Shown here: positions 54,474 through 63,086 of the stretch, piece after piece
Position numbering within the stretch: the stretch's first letter is position 1
Layout of the letters: every line of letters starts with the position of its first letter
DNA from: Bosea sp. BIWAKO-01
Lineage (GTDB): Bacteria; Pseudomonadota; Alphaproteobacteria; Rhizobiales; Beijerinckiaceae
NCBI RefSeq assembly: GCF_001748145.1
Contig: NZ_BCQA01000001.1
Span: 868,001-932,000 of the forward strand
Length of the DNA stretch: 64,000 nt
Reading direction: 5' to 3'
Made by a program: the position numbers and the translations under genes
The notes under the pieces: model-generated
What the model was told of the DNA's origin: nothing
The model's database searches: none
Seen by the model: only the letters and a program-made list of their open reading frames with translations

Positions 54474-57400
54474 ATGCATCTGACGCGCCTCAAGCTGACC
54501 GGCTTCAAGACCTTCGTCGAGCCGTCCGAATTCCTGATCGAGCCTGGCCTGACGGGAATCGTCGGCCCCAATGGCTGCGGCAAGTCCAATCTCGTCGAAG
54601 CCCTGCGCTGGGTGATGGGCGAGAGTTCGTTCAAGAACATGCGCGCGTCCGGCATGGACGACGTCATCTTCGCCGGTTCCTCCGAACGTCCCGGCCGCAA
54701 CATGGCCGAAGTCGCGCTGACCCTCGACAACAGCGACCGCAAGGCTCCCGCCGCCTTCAACGATACCGATGTCCTCGAAGTGACCCGCCGGATCGAGCGC
54801 GAGGAAGGCTCGACCTATCGTGTCAACGGCAAGGAGGTGCGCGCCCGCGACGTGCAACTGCTCTTTGCCGATGCGGCGACCGGTGCCCGCTCGCCGGCCC
54901 TGGTGCGGCAGGGGCAGATCAGCGAACTGATCGCCGCCAAGCCGCAATCGCGCCGCCGCATCCTTGAAGACGCCGCCGGCATCGCGGGCCTGTACAGCCG
55001 CCGACACGAGGCCGAACTCCGGCTCAGGGGGGCGGAAGAGAATCTGACACGGCTGGAGGACGTGCTTGGCGAGATCGGCACGCAGGTCGATGCCTTGCAG
55101 CGGCAGGCGCGTCAGGCCGGGCGCTATCGCAGCCTTGCCGCCGACATCCGCCGCGCCGAGGCGACGCTGGCCCTCATCGCCCATCGAGACGCGCGCGAAC
55201 ACGCGGCCGCTGCCGATCGGGCCCTGGAAGCGGCGGTCCGCGGCGTTGCCGAACAGACAGGCATCCAGGCCGAAGCGGCACGTCATCAGGCCGTGGCGGC
55301 GCATGCGCTGCCGGCGCTGCGCGAGGCCGAGGCCGCCGCGGCAGCCGCGCTGGTCAGGCTGAAGCGCGGCCTCGATGAGCTCGAGGCCGCAAACAGGCGC
55401 TCCAAGCTGCGCGCAGATGAACTTGGCAAGCGCCTGACCGAATTGCAGAGCGATCTCACGCGCCAGGACCGCGTCGCCGACGATGCCGCCGAAAGTCTCG
55501 CGCGGCTGACCGGAGAGGATGAGACGCTTGCCGTCGAAGCCAACGCAGCCACGACCATGAGTGAGTCTGCAGGAGCTTCGCTGGCCGAGGCTGAAGCGAT
55601 CCTGCTTCAGGCAGAGGGCGAGCATTCCACGGCACAGGCCAGATTGTCCGAATTCGCGGCCCGCCGCGACGCCATGGAGCGGGCACTCCGTGAGGCCCAG
55701 AGCCGGGAGGCCAGGAATGTCGGGGAGCGGGACAGGTTGCGTCGCGACCTCGCCGCGCTCGACGCGGATGATGCCGCGGCTCAACTCGACAGGCTGAAGG
55801 GCGCGCGCGCTCAGGCCGAGGAGGCCATGCGGGAGACGGATTCGGCGGCGGCCAGCGCAAGAGCTGTTCTGAGTACAGCCCGAGAAGAAGAGACCCGCCT
55901 GCGCGCGCCGCTGGCCGAGGCAGATCGCGCAGCCCAGCGCCTCGACACGGAAATCCGCACGCTGCAGAAACTGCTGGCACCGGCAGCCGGCGATCGCTGG
56001 CCGGCGATCCTCGAAGCGATCAGCGTCACGAAAGGGTTCGAGACCGCACTTGGTGCGGCCCTTGGCGACGATCTCGACGCCGCCTCCGACACAGCCGCAC
56101 CGGCTCATTGGCGCGACATGGGCGATGCTGCGGGGGACCCTGCCCTTCCCGATGGCGCCGAGGCGCTGGCCCGGCATGTGCGCGGGCCGCAAGCTCTGGC
56201 GCGGCGCCTGGCTCAGGTCGGCATCGTGCCGCGCGAAGAGGGCCCGAGGCTTCGCGCCTCGTTGCAACCCGGCCAGCGCCTGGTTTCGCGCGAAGGAGAC
56301 ATCTGGCGCTGGGACGGCTTAACCAGCGCTGCGGAGGCCCCATCTCCTGCGGCCCGCCGCCTCGCCGAAAAGAATCGCCTTGGCGACCTCGAACGTGAGG
56401 CGGAGGCCGCGCGCAAAGCTGCCGAGATTGCGCGGCAGGGCCTCGATACGGCCAGCCAAACGGTTCGCGCCTCCGCGCAGGCTGAAACGGTCGCCATCGA
56501 AGCCGTGCGGCTCGCCCGGCGCGATCTGGATCAGGCCCGAGAGCGGCTCGCAAGCGCCGAGCGCAAGGCCGGCGAGACAGCCGCGCGCCGCTCGGCTCTC
56601 GATGAGGCCGTCGCCCGCCTGGGCCAGGCGATCGCGGAAGCGACGACCCAGGCTTCTGCAGCCGAAGAGGCACTGGCCGCACTGGCGCCGGCGACCGAGC
56701 TCGAAAGCGTCCTCCTGAAGGCGCGCGCCGTCCTCGGTGAACAGCGAGCAGCCGCTTCGGATGCGCGTGCCCGCGTCCAGACCCTGGCGCGAGAGGCAGA
56801 GCTTCGCGAGCGACGCCGCGCCACGATCTTCGTCGATATCCGGGCCTGGCAGGAACGAGCCAGGACGAGCACCCAGACCGCCGACGAGACGAAGCGGCGC
56901 ATCGCGACTGCGGAGATCGAGCGCAAGGCGCTGCTCGAAGCACCGGACACCTTCCTGGTCGAGCGCAGGCGCCTGGTTGGCGATATCGAGGCGGCCGAGA
57001 CAGCACGCCGCGAGGCGGCCGACCGCCTGGCTACAGCGGAAACCGTCCAGGCTGAGGCCGACCGGCTGGCCAGAGCGGCACTGGAAACCCTCTCCGGTGC
57101 GCGCGAGGTCCGCGCCTCCGCTGAGGCGCGCCTGGAGGCAGCCCGACAGCGCCTGGCCGATGTGGAGAGGCAGATCGAGGACGGGCTCGAGACAGGGCTC
57201 GCCGGCCTCCAGGAACTGACCCTGATCAAGCCCGGCGAAGCGCTGCCGAATCCCGCCGAAATCGAAGGTCGCCTCGCGGGCCTGAGGGCCGAACGCGAGC
57301 GTCTGGGCGCCGTGAACCTGCGTGCCGAGGATGAACTCGTCGAAATCCAGACCAAGCGCGCAGGCCTGACAGGGGAGCGCGACGACCTGAGCGAGGCGAT

Positions 57401-57929
57401 CCGGCGCCTGCGCCAAGCCATCGGCGCGCTGAACCGCGAAGGCCGCGAGCGGCTGCTGGCCGCGTTCGAGGTCGTGCACGAGCACTTCCAGCGTCTGTTC
57501 GGCATCCTGTTCGGCGGTGGTACGGCCGAGCTCCGGCTGGTCGACTCGGAGGATCCTCTCGAGGCGGGGCTGGAAATCTTCGCGCGCCCCCCGGGCAAAA
57601 AGCCGCAGGTGATGACCCTGCTCTCCGGCGGCGAGCAGGCCCTGACCGCGACCGCCCTGATCTTCGCCGTGTTTCTGACCAACCCCTCGCCGATCTGCGT
57701 GCTCGACGAGGTCGACGCGCCGCTCGATGACGCCAATGTCGAGCGCTACTGCGATCTGCTCGACGATATGGCCCGAAATACCGAGACGCGCTTTATTTTG
57801 ATCACCCACAACCCCATTACCATGGCGCGCATGGAACGGTTGTTCGGCGTGACCATGGCCGAGCGAGGGGTCAGCCAACTGGTCTCGGTCGACCTCGCAA
57901 CAGCGGAACAAATCCGCGAAGCCGTCTGA
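54474..57929 (+). CDS. smc: Chromosome segregation protein SMC
   Basis: A 1151-residue condensin ATPase. Walker A is GPNGCGKS at 31-38. Two long coiled-coil arms (about 170-500 and 640-1000) flank a hinge near 510-620. The C-terminal head has the signature LLSGGEQALTATALI and Walker B VLDEVDAPLDDANVERY. It organises and segregates the chromosome with ScpA and ScpB, which are not in the window. The hinge sequence is divergent and Ala-rich. Begins 42 bases after the dsbA-like gene. Confidence 0.97.
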   Translation: MHLTRLKLTGFKTFVEPSEFLIEPGLTGIVGPNGCGKSNLVEALRWVMGESSFKNMRASGMDDVIFAGSSERPGRNMAEVALTLDNSDRKAPAAFNDTDVLEVTRRIEREEGSTYRVNGKEVRARDVQLLFADAATGARSPALVRQGQISELIAAKPQSRRRILEDAAGIAGLYSRRHEAELRLRGAEENLTRLEDVLGEIGTQVDALQRQARQAGRYRSLAADIRRAEATLALIAHRDAREHAAAADRALEAAVRGVAEQTGIQAEAARHQAVAAHALPALREAEAAAAAALVRLKRGLDELEAANRRSKLRADELGKRLTELQSDLTRQDRVADDAAESLARLTGEDETLAVEANAATTMSESAGASLAEAEAILLQAEGEHSTAQARLSEFAARRDAMERALREAQSREARNVGERDRLRRDLAALDADDAAAQLDRLKGARAQAEEAMRETDSAAASARAVLSTAREEETRLRAPLAEADRAAQRLDTEIRTLQKLLAPAAGDRWPAILEAISVTKGFETALGAALGDDLDAASDTAAPAHWRDMGDAAGDPALPDGAEALARHVRGPQALARRLAQVGIVPREEGPRLRASLQPGQRLVSREGDIWRWDGLTSAAEAPSPAARRLAEKNRLGDLEREAEAARKAAEIARQGLDTASQTVRASAQAETVAIEAVRLARRDLDQARERLASAERKAGETAARRSALDEAVARLGQAIAEATTQASAAEEALAALAPATELESVLLKARAVLGEQRAAASDARARVQTLAREAELRERRRATIFVDIRAWQERARTSTQTADETKRRIATAEIERKALLEAPDTFLVERRRLVGDIEAAETARREAADRLATAETVQAEADRLARAALETLSGAREVRASAEARLEAARQRLADVERQIEDGLETGLAGLQELTLIKPGEALPNPAEIEGRLAGLRAERERLGAVNLRAEDELVEIQTKRAGLTGERDDLSEAIRRLRQAIGALNREGRERLLAAFEVVHEHFQRLFGILFGGGTAELRLVDSEDPLEAGLEIFARPPGKKPQVMTLLSGGEQALTATALIFAVFLTNPSPICVLDEVDAPLDDANVERYCDLLDDMARNTETRFILITHNPITMARMERLFGVTMAERGVSQLVSVDLATAEQIREAV

Positions 57930-57954
57930 AAAAAAGCCACATTCGGGTTCGCAA

Positions 57955-57972
57955 TGCGGCAAGAATGCCGCA
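57955..57972 (+). terminator. Possible terminator after smc
   Basis: A 7-bp stem TGCGGCA-agaa-TGCCGCA, 26 bases after the smc stop, without a T-run; weak. Confidence 0.35.
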
Positions 57973-58022
57973 CAAAGCACTAATATCAAATAATTTCAAC
58001 AGCTTAACACCAATCCCCCTGC

Positions 58023-58051
58023 CTTGACAGTCGCCGGAGCGGACAATAAAG
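58023..58051 (+). promoter_or_regulatory. Candidate promoter of the F0 ATP synthase operon
   Basis: A CTTGACA box at 58023-58029 matches the alphaproteobacterial -35 consensus, with an AT-rich ACAATAAAG about 16-17 bases further. The -10 match is poor, but the site lies in the gap before atpI where the operon promoter is expected. Confidence 0.35.
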
Positions 58052-58148
58052 GAAACGCGCTGACAACGGCTCGGCCTGCGGGTCCGGACAGGTTCGCGGC
58101 AATTTCGGACGCGGTCGTGGCCATGACACGGTCGGAAGGGAGTTGCTG

Positions 58149-58496
58149 ATGTCTGAATCCGACCCGAACGGCTCCGATCCGAGGTTGCGGGAAAGACTGG
58201 ACTCGCTGAAGGCCGCCCTCGGGCGTGCTGAAGCCGCCGAAAAGGCGGATTCAGAGAAGGCGGGTCCCGACAAAGCGCTTGCTGGCGCGATGTCATCAGG
58301 TTTTCGCGCGGCCACGGATATGGCTGGCGGCGTTATCGCTGGTGCCCTGATCGGGTATTTCGGCGACCGGTGGTTGGGAACGTCGCCGTTCCTGCTGATC
58401 GCCTTCCTGGTGATCGGAACTATCGCCGGCCTGCGCTCTGCCTATCGGCTCGGAACGCGCCCTTCCTCACCGAAGGGCGGCGAACCGGAACGTTGA
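58149..58496 (+). CDS. atpI: ATP synthase protein I
   Basis: A 115-residue membrane protein. The charged N-terminus is followed by two helices (MAGGVIAGALIGYFGDRWLG and PFLLIAFLVIGTIAGLRSAY). AtpI helps assemble the c-ring and is not part of the final enzyme. The ATG at 58149 follows GGAAGGGAG by six bases. It is the first gene of the F0 operon; atpB starts 44 bases on. Confidence 0.93.
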   Translation: MSESDPNGSDPRLRERLDSLKAALGRAEAAEKADSEKAGPDKALAGAMSSGFRAATDMAGGVIAGALIGYFGDRWLGTSPFLLIAFLVIGTIAGLRSAYRLGTRPSSPKGGEPER

Positions 58497-58540
58497 ATGT
58501 GTTTGCAGTGCCCCGAACCGGGGCAATTTAGGGGTGACTT

Positions 58541-59299
58541 ATGGCGGCTGGCGGCGGAATCGATCCGATCCACCAATTCGAGATCAAGCCGATCCTGGGC
58601 CTGCGGCCGTTCGGCCTCGATCTGTCCTTCACCAACGCTTCGCTGTTCATGGTGGTGGCCGTCGCGGTGATCTCCGCCATCATGATCTATGGCTCGAGCC
58701 AGCGGGCGACGGTTCCAGGCCGCCTGCAGTCGCTCGCCGAGATGCTCTACGAGTTCGTCGCGTCCACCATCACAGGCGTGATGGGTCGGGACGGGATGCG
58801 CTTCTTCCCCTTTGTGTTCTCGCTCTTCATGTTCGTGCTGACCGCGAACATGCTCGGCATGGTGCCTGGTTCGTTCACCGTCACCAGCCAGATCATCGTG
58901 ACGGCGGCCTTCGCTTTCCTCGTGATCACCGTCGTGCTGGTCTACGGAATCATGAAGCATGGCAGCCATTTCTTCGGCCTGTTCGTGCCGTCAGGCGTGC
59001 CGGGCTGGCTGCTGCCCTTCATGGTCCTGATCGAAGCCGTTTCCTTCATGTCCCGGCCGATCTCGCTCAGCCTGCGTCTGTTCGGCAACATGCTGGCCGG
59101 TCACATCGCGCTCAAGGTCTTCGGCGGCTTCGTCGTCGCCCTGACCGGCGCTGGCATCTACGCCACGCTGGCGCCGCTGCCGCTGTTCCTGGCCGTCGCG
59201 CTGACCGCGCTTGAGTTCCTCGTCGCTTTTCTGCAGGCCTATGTCTTCACGATATTGACCTGCGTCTATCTCAACGACGCTCTCCATCCGGGACACTAA
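58541..59299 (+). CDS. atpB: ATP synthase F0 subunit a
   Basis: A 252-residue membrane subunit with five to six helices. The essential arginine R179 lies in [14 protein letters not shown]; other conserved parts are the opening [12 protein letters not shown] and the C-terminal [17 protein letters not shown]. It forms the proton half-channels beside the c-ring. AGGGG is seven bases ahead of the ATG. Confidence 0.97.
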   Translation: MAAGGGIDPIHQFEIKPILGLRPFGLDLSFTNASLFMVVAVAVISAIMIYGSSQRATVPGRLQSLAEMLYEFVASTITGVMGRDGMRFFPFVFSLFMFVLTANMLGMVPGSFTVTSQIIVTAAFAFLVITVVLVYGIMKHGSHFFGLFVPSGVPGWLLPFMVLIEAVSFMSRPISLSLRLFGNMLAGHIALKVFGGFVVALTGAGIYATLAPLPLFLAVALTALEFLVAFLQAYVFTILTCVYLNDALHPGH

Positions 59300-59363
59300 C
59301 CGGGCGAGCTCGCGAGACTTCACCCTTCCACCACTCTCAACTGTTTTACATCGGAGAAAGACT

Positions 59364-59591
59364 ATGGATCCCGTCGCAGCTAAGTATATCGGCGCTGGTC
59401 TCGCCAGCCTCGGCATGGGCCTCGCCGCTATCGGCGTCGGCACCATCTTCGGCAACTTCCTGTCCGGCGCCCTGCGCAACCCGTCGGCTGCCGACGGCCA
59501 GTTCCCGCGCGCCTTCATCGGCGCGGCGCTCGCGGAAGGTCTCGGCATCTTCGCGTTCGTCGTCGCGCTCGTTCTGCTCTTCGTCGTCTGA
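59364..59591 (+). CDS. atpE: ATP synthase F0 subunit c
   Basis: A 75-residue two-helix protein that makes the proton-translocating ring. The polar loop is [11 protein letters not shown] and the proton-carrying Glu58 is in [21 protein letters not shown] lies ahead of the ATG. Family length is normal (about 75). Confidence 0.97.
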   Translation: MDPVAAKYIGAGLASLGMGLAAIGVGTIFGNFLSGALRNPSAADGQFPRAFIGAALAEGLGIFAFVVALVLLFVV

Positions 59592-59671
59592 CGAGCATTC
59601 ACTGCGGCTCCGCAGGCGTTATCATGCGCCGCGGAGCCGTCATTCGTTGACGCAACCTTCAGAGGCGTTCC

Positions 59672-60256
59672 ATGCAGGTTCGCGCTTCCCGCGCACAGCG
59701 CATCGGGGTCGTATCAGCCGCCGCCAGCGTTATGGCGGTTTCGGCCGACACGGCGTTCGCGAAGGGCGCTTTCCCCCCCTTCGACCCGACCTTCTTCGCC
59801 AGTCAGATCTTCTGGCTCGCGATCAGCTTCGGTGCGCTCTATTGGCTCATGTCGCGGATCGCCCTGCCGCGTGTCGGCGAGGTTCTTGCCGAACGCAGCA
59901 CGACGATCGCTCGCGATCTCGACCAGGCAACCGAAATCCACGCCAAGGTCGAGGCCGTCGCCAAGGACCATGAGCAGGCGCTCGCCGAAAGCCGCCGCAA
60001 CGCCCAGGCCATCGCTCAGGAGGCTCGCACCGCCAGCGCTCGCGAGACCGATGCCAAGCGTCACGCGACCGAAGCAGAGCTCGGCGCCAAGCTCGCAGCC
60101 GCCGAAAAGACAATCGCGGATCGCAAGACCGCCGCGATGAAGCATGTCGAGACGATCGCTGCCGGCGCTGCCGCCGAGATCGTCGGCAAGCTGACGGGTC
60201 AGAGCCCCACCGACGCCGAGACCGCAGCCGCGGTCAAGTCCGTCCTGAGCGCCTGA
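59672..60256 (+). CDS. atpF2: ATP synthase F0 subunit b' (second b subunit)
   Basis: A 194-residue protein with one membrane helix (PTFFASQIFWLAISFGALYW) and a long charged coiled-coil for the peripheral stalk. It has an N-terminal 35-residue extension with a weakly hydrophobic, signal-like stretch, as in many b' proteins. Alphaproteobacteria carry b and b' as a heterodimer. Follows atpE by 80 bases; atpF follows by 12. Confidence 0.93.
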   Translation: MQVRASRAQRIGVVSAAASVMAVSADTAFAKGAFPPFDPTFFASQIFWLAISFGALYWLMSRIALPRVGEVLAERSTTIARDLDQATEIHAKVEAVAKDHEQALAESRRNAQAIAQEARTASARETDAKRHATEAELGAKLAAAEKTIADRKTAAMKHVETIAAGAAAEIVGKLTGQSPTDAETAAAVKSVLSA

Positions 60257-60268
60257 GGAGACCGAACC

Positions 60269-60745
60269 ATGGATACCGTCTGGGTTGCGGTTGCCCTCGT
60301 CATCTTCCTCGGCATTCTGGGGTATTTTGGCGTCCATAAGTCGCTTCTGGGTGCGCTTGATTCGCGTGGCGAGAAGATCGCCCGCGAGCTTTCCGAAGCC
60401 CGCCGGCTGCGTCAGGAGGCTGCCAAGCTGCTCGCCGAGTACGAGGCGAAGCGCAAGGCCGCCGAAGGTGAAGCCGAGGCGATCGTCGCCGCAGCCAAGG
60501 ACGAGGCGATCCGCCTTGCCACCGAGGCTGAGGAGAAGCTCGCCGATTTCGTCACCCGCCGGACCAAGGCCGCCGAGGACAAGATCGCACAGGCCGAGAT
60601 GGAGGCTGCCGCGGAGGTCCGCGCTGCCGCCGCCGAGGCTGCTACGCTGGCCGCCGAAGGCATCCTGCGCAGCCAGATGGGTGGCAAGACCGCCGAAAGC
60701 CTGTTCGCGACCGGTCTGAAGGAAATCAAATCCAAGCTGAACTGA
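60269..60745 (+). CDS. atpF: ATP synthase F0 subunit b
   Basis: A 158-residue stator subunit. One N-terminal membrane helix (WVAVALVIFLGILGYFGV) leads to the helical stalk, ending with AEGILRSQMGGKTAESLF. It pairs with b' and binds F1 delta. GGAGACC lies ahead of the ATG. It is the last gene of the operon; a strong terminator follows. Confidence 0.95.
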   Translation: MDTVWVAVALVIFLGILGYFGVHKSLLGALDSRGEKIARELSEARRLRQEAAKLLAEYEAKRKAAEGEAEAIVAAAKDEAIRLATEAEEKLADFVTRRTKAAEDKIAQAEMEAAAEVRAAAAEAATLAAEGILRSQMGGKTAESLFATGLKEIKSKLN

Positions 60746-60767
60746 GCGATCAGTTCCGAAAGGGAAT

Positions 60768-60807
60768 GCGACGCCGCGAACCTCAGGGTTTGCGGCGTTG
60801 TCGTTTT
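60768..60807 (+). terminator. Rho-independent terminator of the atp F0 operon
   Basis: GCGACGCCGCGAACC / GGTTTGCGGCGTTGTCG pair into a long stem with a tiny loop, followed by TTTT. It starts 23 bases after the atpF stop. Confidence 0.9.
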
Positions 60808-60870
60808 GACATCCTGCACACGCCGGCTTCTGCCGAGCGCATAGGCCCTCGCCGCGATGGAGGCACCATC

Positions 60871-61674
60871 CTGATCGCTCGCCTGGCACTGGCCGCGATC
60901 GCTGTACTCGCCTGCGCCATGCCGGCCTGCGCGATGGAGCAGGTCTCGTTCCCGTCACGCGACGGCACCGTCCTGACCGGCTGGATCGCCAAACCCGCTG
61001 GATCTGGCCCCTTCCCCGCCGTGGTTGCCCTGCATGGCTGCAGCGGCCTCTGGCGAGCCTCTGGAGGGCTTAGCGCACGCGAGAGCGACTGGAGTGCCAG
61101 GCTGGTCGCTGCTGGCTTCCTCGTGCTCCTGCCCGACAGTTTTCGCCCGCGCGGGATCGTCGCGCTCTGCAATGATCGCGAACGTGCGCTACGGCCGGCG
61201 GATCGCGCCAGCGATGCCCTCGGCGCCGCCGACTGGCTCGCCCGTCAGCCCTTCGCCAAACCCGCCGGGATACATCTGATCGGCTGGTCGAATGGCGGCT
61301 CGACAGCGCTCCATGTCGCCGCCGATCGCGCGGCCGCGGGCCCCGGAGGATTTCGGGCGATCATCGCCTTCTATCCTGGCTGCAGGGTCCTGCTGAAACG
61401 CGGCTGGCGCGCTCGGGTGCCCACAACGATCCTTCAGGGACTGGCGGATGACTGGACGCCAGCAGCGCCTTGCGAAGAACTCGCGCGGCGAGGCGGCGCG
61501 CGCTTCGTGGGCTTCGCTGGCGCCTATCACGATTTCGACCATCCGGACCTGCCGCTGCGGGAGCGCGGCGCGGCCTATTCGCAGCGCCCGGACGGCAAAG
61601 TGACGATCGGGACGGATGCCGCGGCGCGCGCCCAGGCCATCAGCGACGTGATGGCGATCCTGCGGGCGCCCTGA
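60871..61674 (+). CDS. Dienelactone hydrolase family protein (exported)
   Basis: About 267 residues. A signal peptide (LIARLALAAIAVLACAMPACA) precedes a DLH-type alpha/beta hydrolase with VVALHGCSGLW, the nucleophile motif GWSNGG (Ser) and the C-terminal GAYHDFDHP. The longer frame starts at 60766, but that would begin inside the atp terminator; GGAGG lies seven bases ahead of a CTG at 60871, so a CTG or ATC start is the best fit. The substrate is unknown. Confidence 0.75.
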   Translation: MIARLALAAIAVLACAMPACAMEQVSFPSRDGTVLTGWIAKPAGSGPFPAVVALHGCSGLWRASGGLSARESDWSARLVAAGFLVLLPDSFRPRGIVALCNDRERALRPADRASDALGAADWLARQPFAKPAGIHLIGWSNGGSTALHVAADRAAAGPGGFRAIIAFYPGCRVLLKRGWRARVPTTILQGLADDWTPAAPCEELARRGGARFVGFAGAYHDFDHPDLPLRERGAAYSQRPDGKVTIGTDAAARAQAISDVMAILRAP

Positions 61675-61678
61675 CGCC

Positions 61679-62956
61679 TCAGTTGACGGCGGTGACCGCC
61701 TTCACGGTCGCTGCCCTGGCAGGGGTTGCAACCGGGCTCGGCGCAGCCGGTGCCGGACGCGCCTCGAGCTTCGCAGGTTGCACCTTCGGCTTGGGTTTGC
61801 GCGCCTGGATCGTCGATGTGACGATGCCCTGCGGCGTGTCCAGCCCATAGATGTCCTCGCGGAACTGGACGAGACCGTCTGCGCCCTGCCAGCCCGTCAG
61901 ATAGACCCAGGCCACGGGCACAGCCTTCTTTAGCCGGATGTCCTTGCGCTCGCCCTTGGCGATCTCGGCCACGATCGCCGGCTCGGTCCACTCGGTGCCT
62001 TCGAGCAGCCAGGCCGCGAGGTCGCGCACCCCTTCGATGCGCGCACAGCCGGAAGAGTTGAAGCGGACATCCGAACGGAACAGCGTCTTCTTCGGCGTGT
62101 CGTGCATGTAGACCGCCTCGGTATTCGGCATGTCGATCTTGAGCTGGCCAAGCGCGTTGAGCGGGCCAAAATCCTGCCGCACGGTGAAGTACGGCGAGGT
62201 CAGGCTTGCCCAGTTCACGGTCGCCGGATCGATCTCCCGGTTTTCTGCTCCGAGAAGGCGCATGTTCGACTTCACGATGAAGTCGGGCTCCTTGCGCATC
62301 TTGGGGATGATGTCGGCCTTCACGATCGAGGTCGGCACGGTCCAGTAGGGGTTGAGGTTCACCGAGGTGATGTTGGCCTGGAGCACCGGCGAGGGTCGAT
62401 CGGGACGACCGACAACCGCGAGATGCTTGCGCTGGACCACGCCGTTTTCGACCGCCTCGACGCTGGCGCCGGGGATGTTCACGACGACATAGCGCTCGGC
62501 AAAGACGAAGCCGTTGCTCTTCAGCCGCTCGAGGGTCGCAGTCAGCTGGTTCAGCCGGACCTCAACGGGAACGTTCAGCGCCTTGAGCGTCAGGCGGCCG
62601 ACCGTTCCGAGATCGGACAGGCCGTGACGAACCTGGAAGCGCTTCACGGCTGCGATCGTTGCGGCGTCATAGACATCGCCCGGCAAGGCCGTCGGCGGCA
62701 GATCCCCGCTCAACATCAGGCGCTGCTTCAGTGCGGCGACATCCGGCCCCTGCGAATCCGGCTTCAGCGCGGAGACGCTGCCGGCGAGCCTGGGCCAGCC
62801 ACCACGCGACGCGATCTCCTCATGGGTGATCAGCGCCTCAAGCGTGCGGTCATAGGTGTTGGGGCCGTAGCTCGGCTCCTGCGCGCGTGCGATGCCGACC
62901 GTCAGAATGAGCGCGGCAACGGCAACGGCGGAGCTCCGGACAAAAGAGCGATACAT
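61679..62956 (-). CDS. L,D-transpeptidase (YkuD/YcbB-like)
   Basis: A 425-residue exported protein. The signal peptide is MYRSFVRSSAVAVAALILTV (cleavage near ARA), and the peptidoglycan-binding segment (LKPDSQGPDVAALKQRLMLSG ... VKRFQVRHGL) is at about 65-125. The YkuD domain (about 155-330) has YMHDTPKKTLF and the catalytic C304 in SSGCARIEG. A Pro/Ala/Lys-rich tail follows. It forms 3-3 cross-links in peptidoglycan. Start at ATG 62956; 14 more residues are possible. Convergent with the dienelactone hydrolase, four bases apart. Confidence 0.92.
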   Translation of the reverse strand: MYRSFVRSSAVAVAALILTVGIARAQEPSYGPNTYDRTLEALITHEEIASRGGWPRLAGSVSALKPDSQGPDVAALKQRLMLSGDLPPTALPGDVYDAATIAAVKRFQVRHGLSDLGTVGRLTLKALNVPVEVRLNQLTATLERLKSNGFVFAERYVVVNIPGASVEAVENGVVQRKHLAVVGRPDRPSPVLQANITSVNLNPYWTVPTSIVKADIIPKMRKEPDFIVKSNMRLLGAENREIDPATVNWASLTSPYFTVRQDFGPLNALGQLKIDMPNTEAVYMHDTPKKTLFRSDVRFNSSGCARIEGVRDLAAWLLEGTEWTEPAIVAEIAKGERKDIRLKKAVPVAWVYLTGWQGADGLVQFREDIYGLDTPQGIVTSTIQARKPKPKVQPAKLEARPAPAAPSPVATPARAATVKAVTAVN

Positions 62957-63086
62957 CGACTGTTCCCAAGGTGCGAAAACACGCACCGAGGAAATCATCC
63001 TCGCACATGGTCAAGGAATGCTTAAGACCGCGAGGGGATATGACGATAGGGCAGCATCCGATCGCTGCCCTATCGATTGAGCGTCC

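Noticed and set aside
53787..56267. 826-codon minus-strand frame opposite smc and the dsbA-like gene
   Set aside because: Antisense shadow of coiled-coil coding sequence; no ribosome binding site or motif.
56319..57989. 556-codon minus-strand frame opposite the smc 3' half
   Set aside because: Same reason: shadow of the smc gene.
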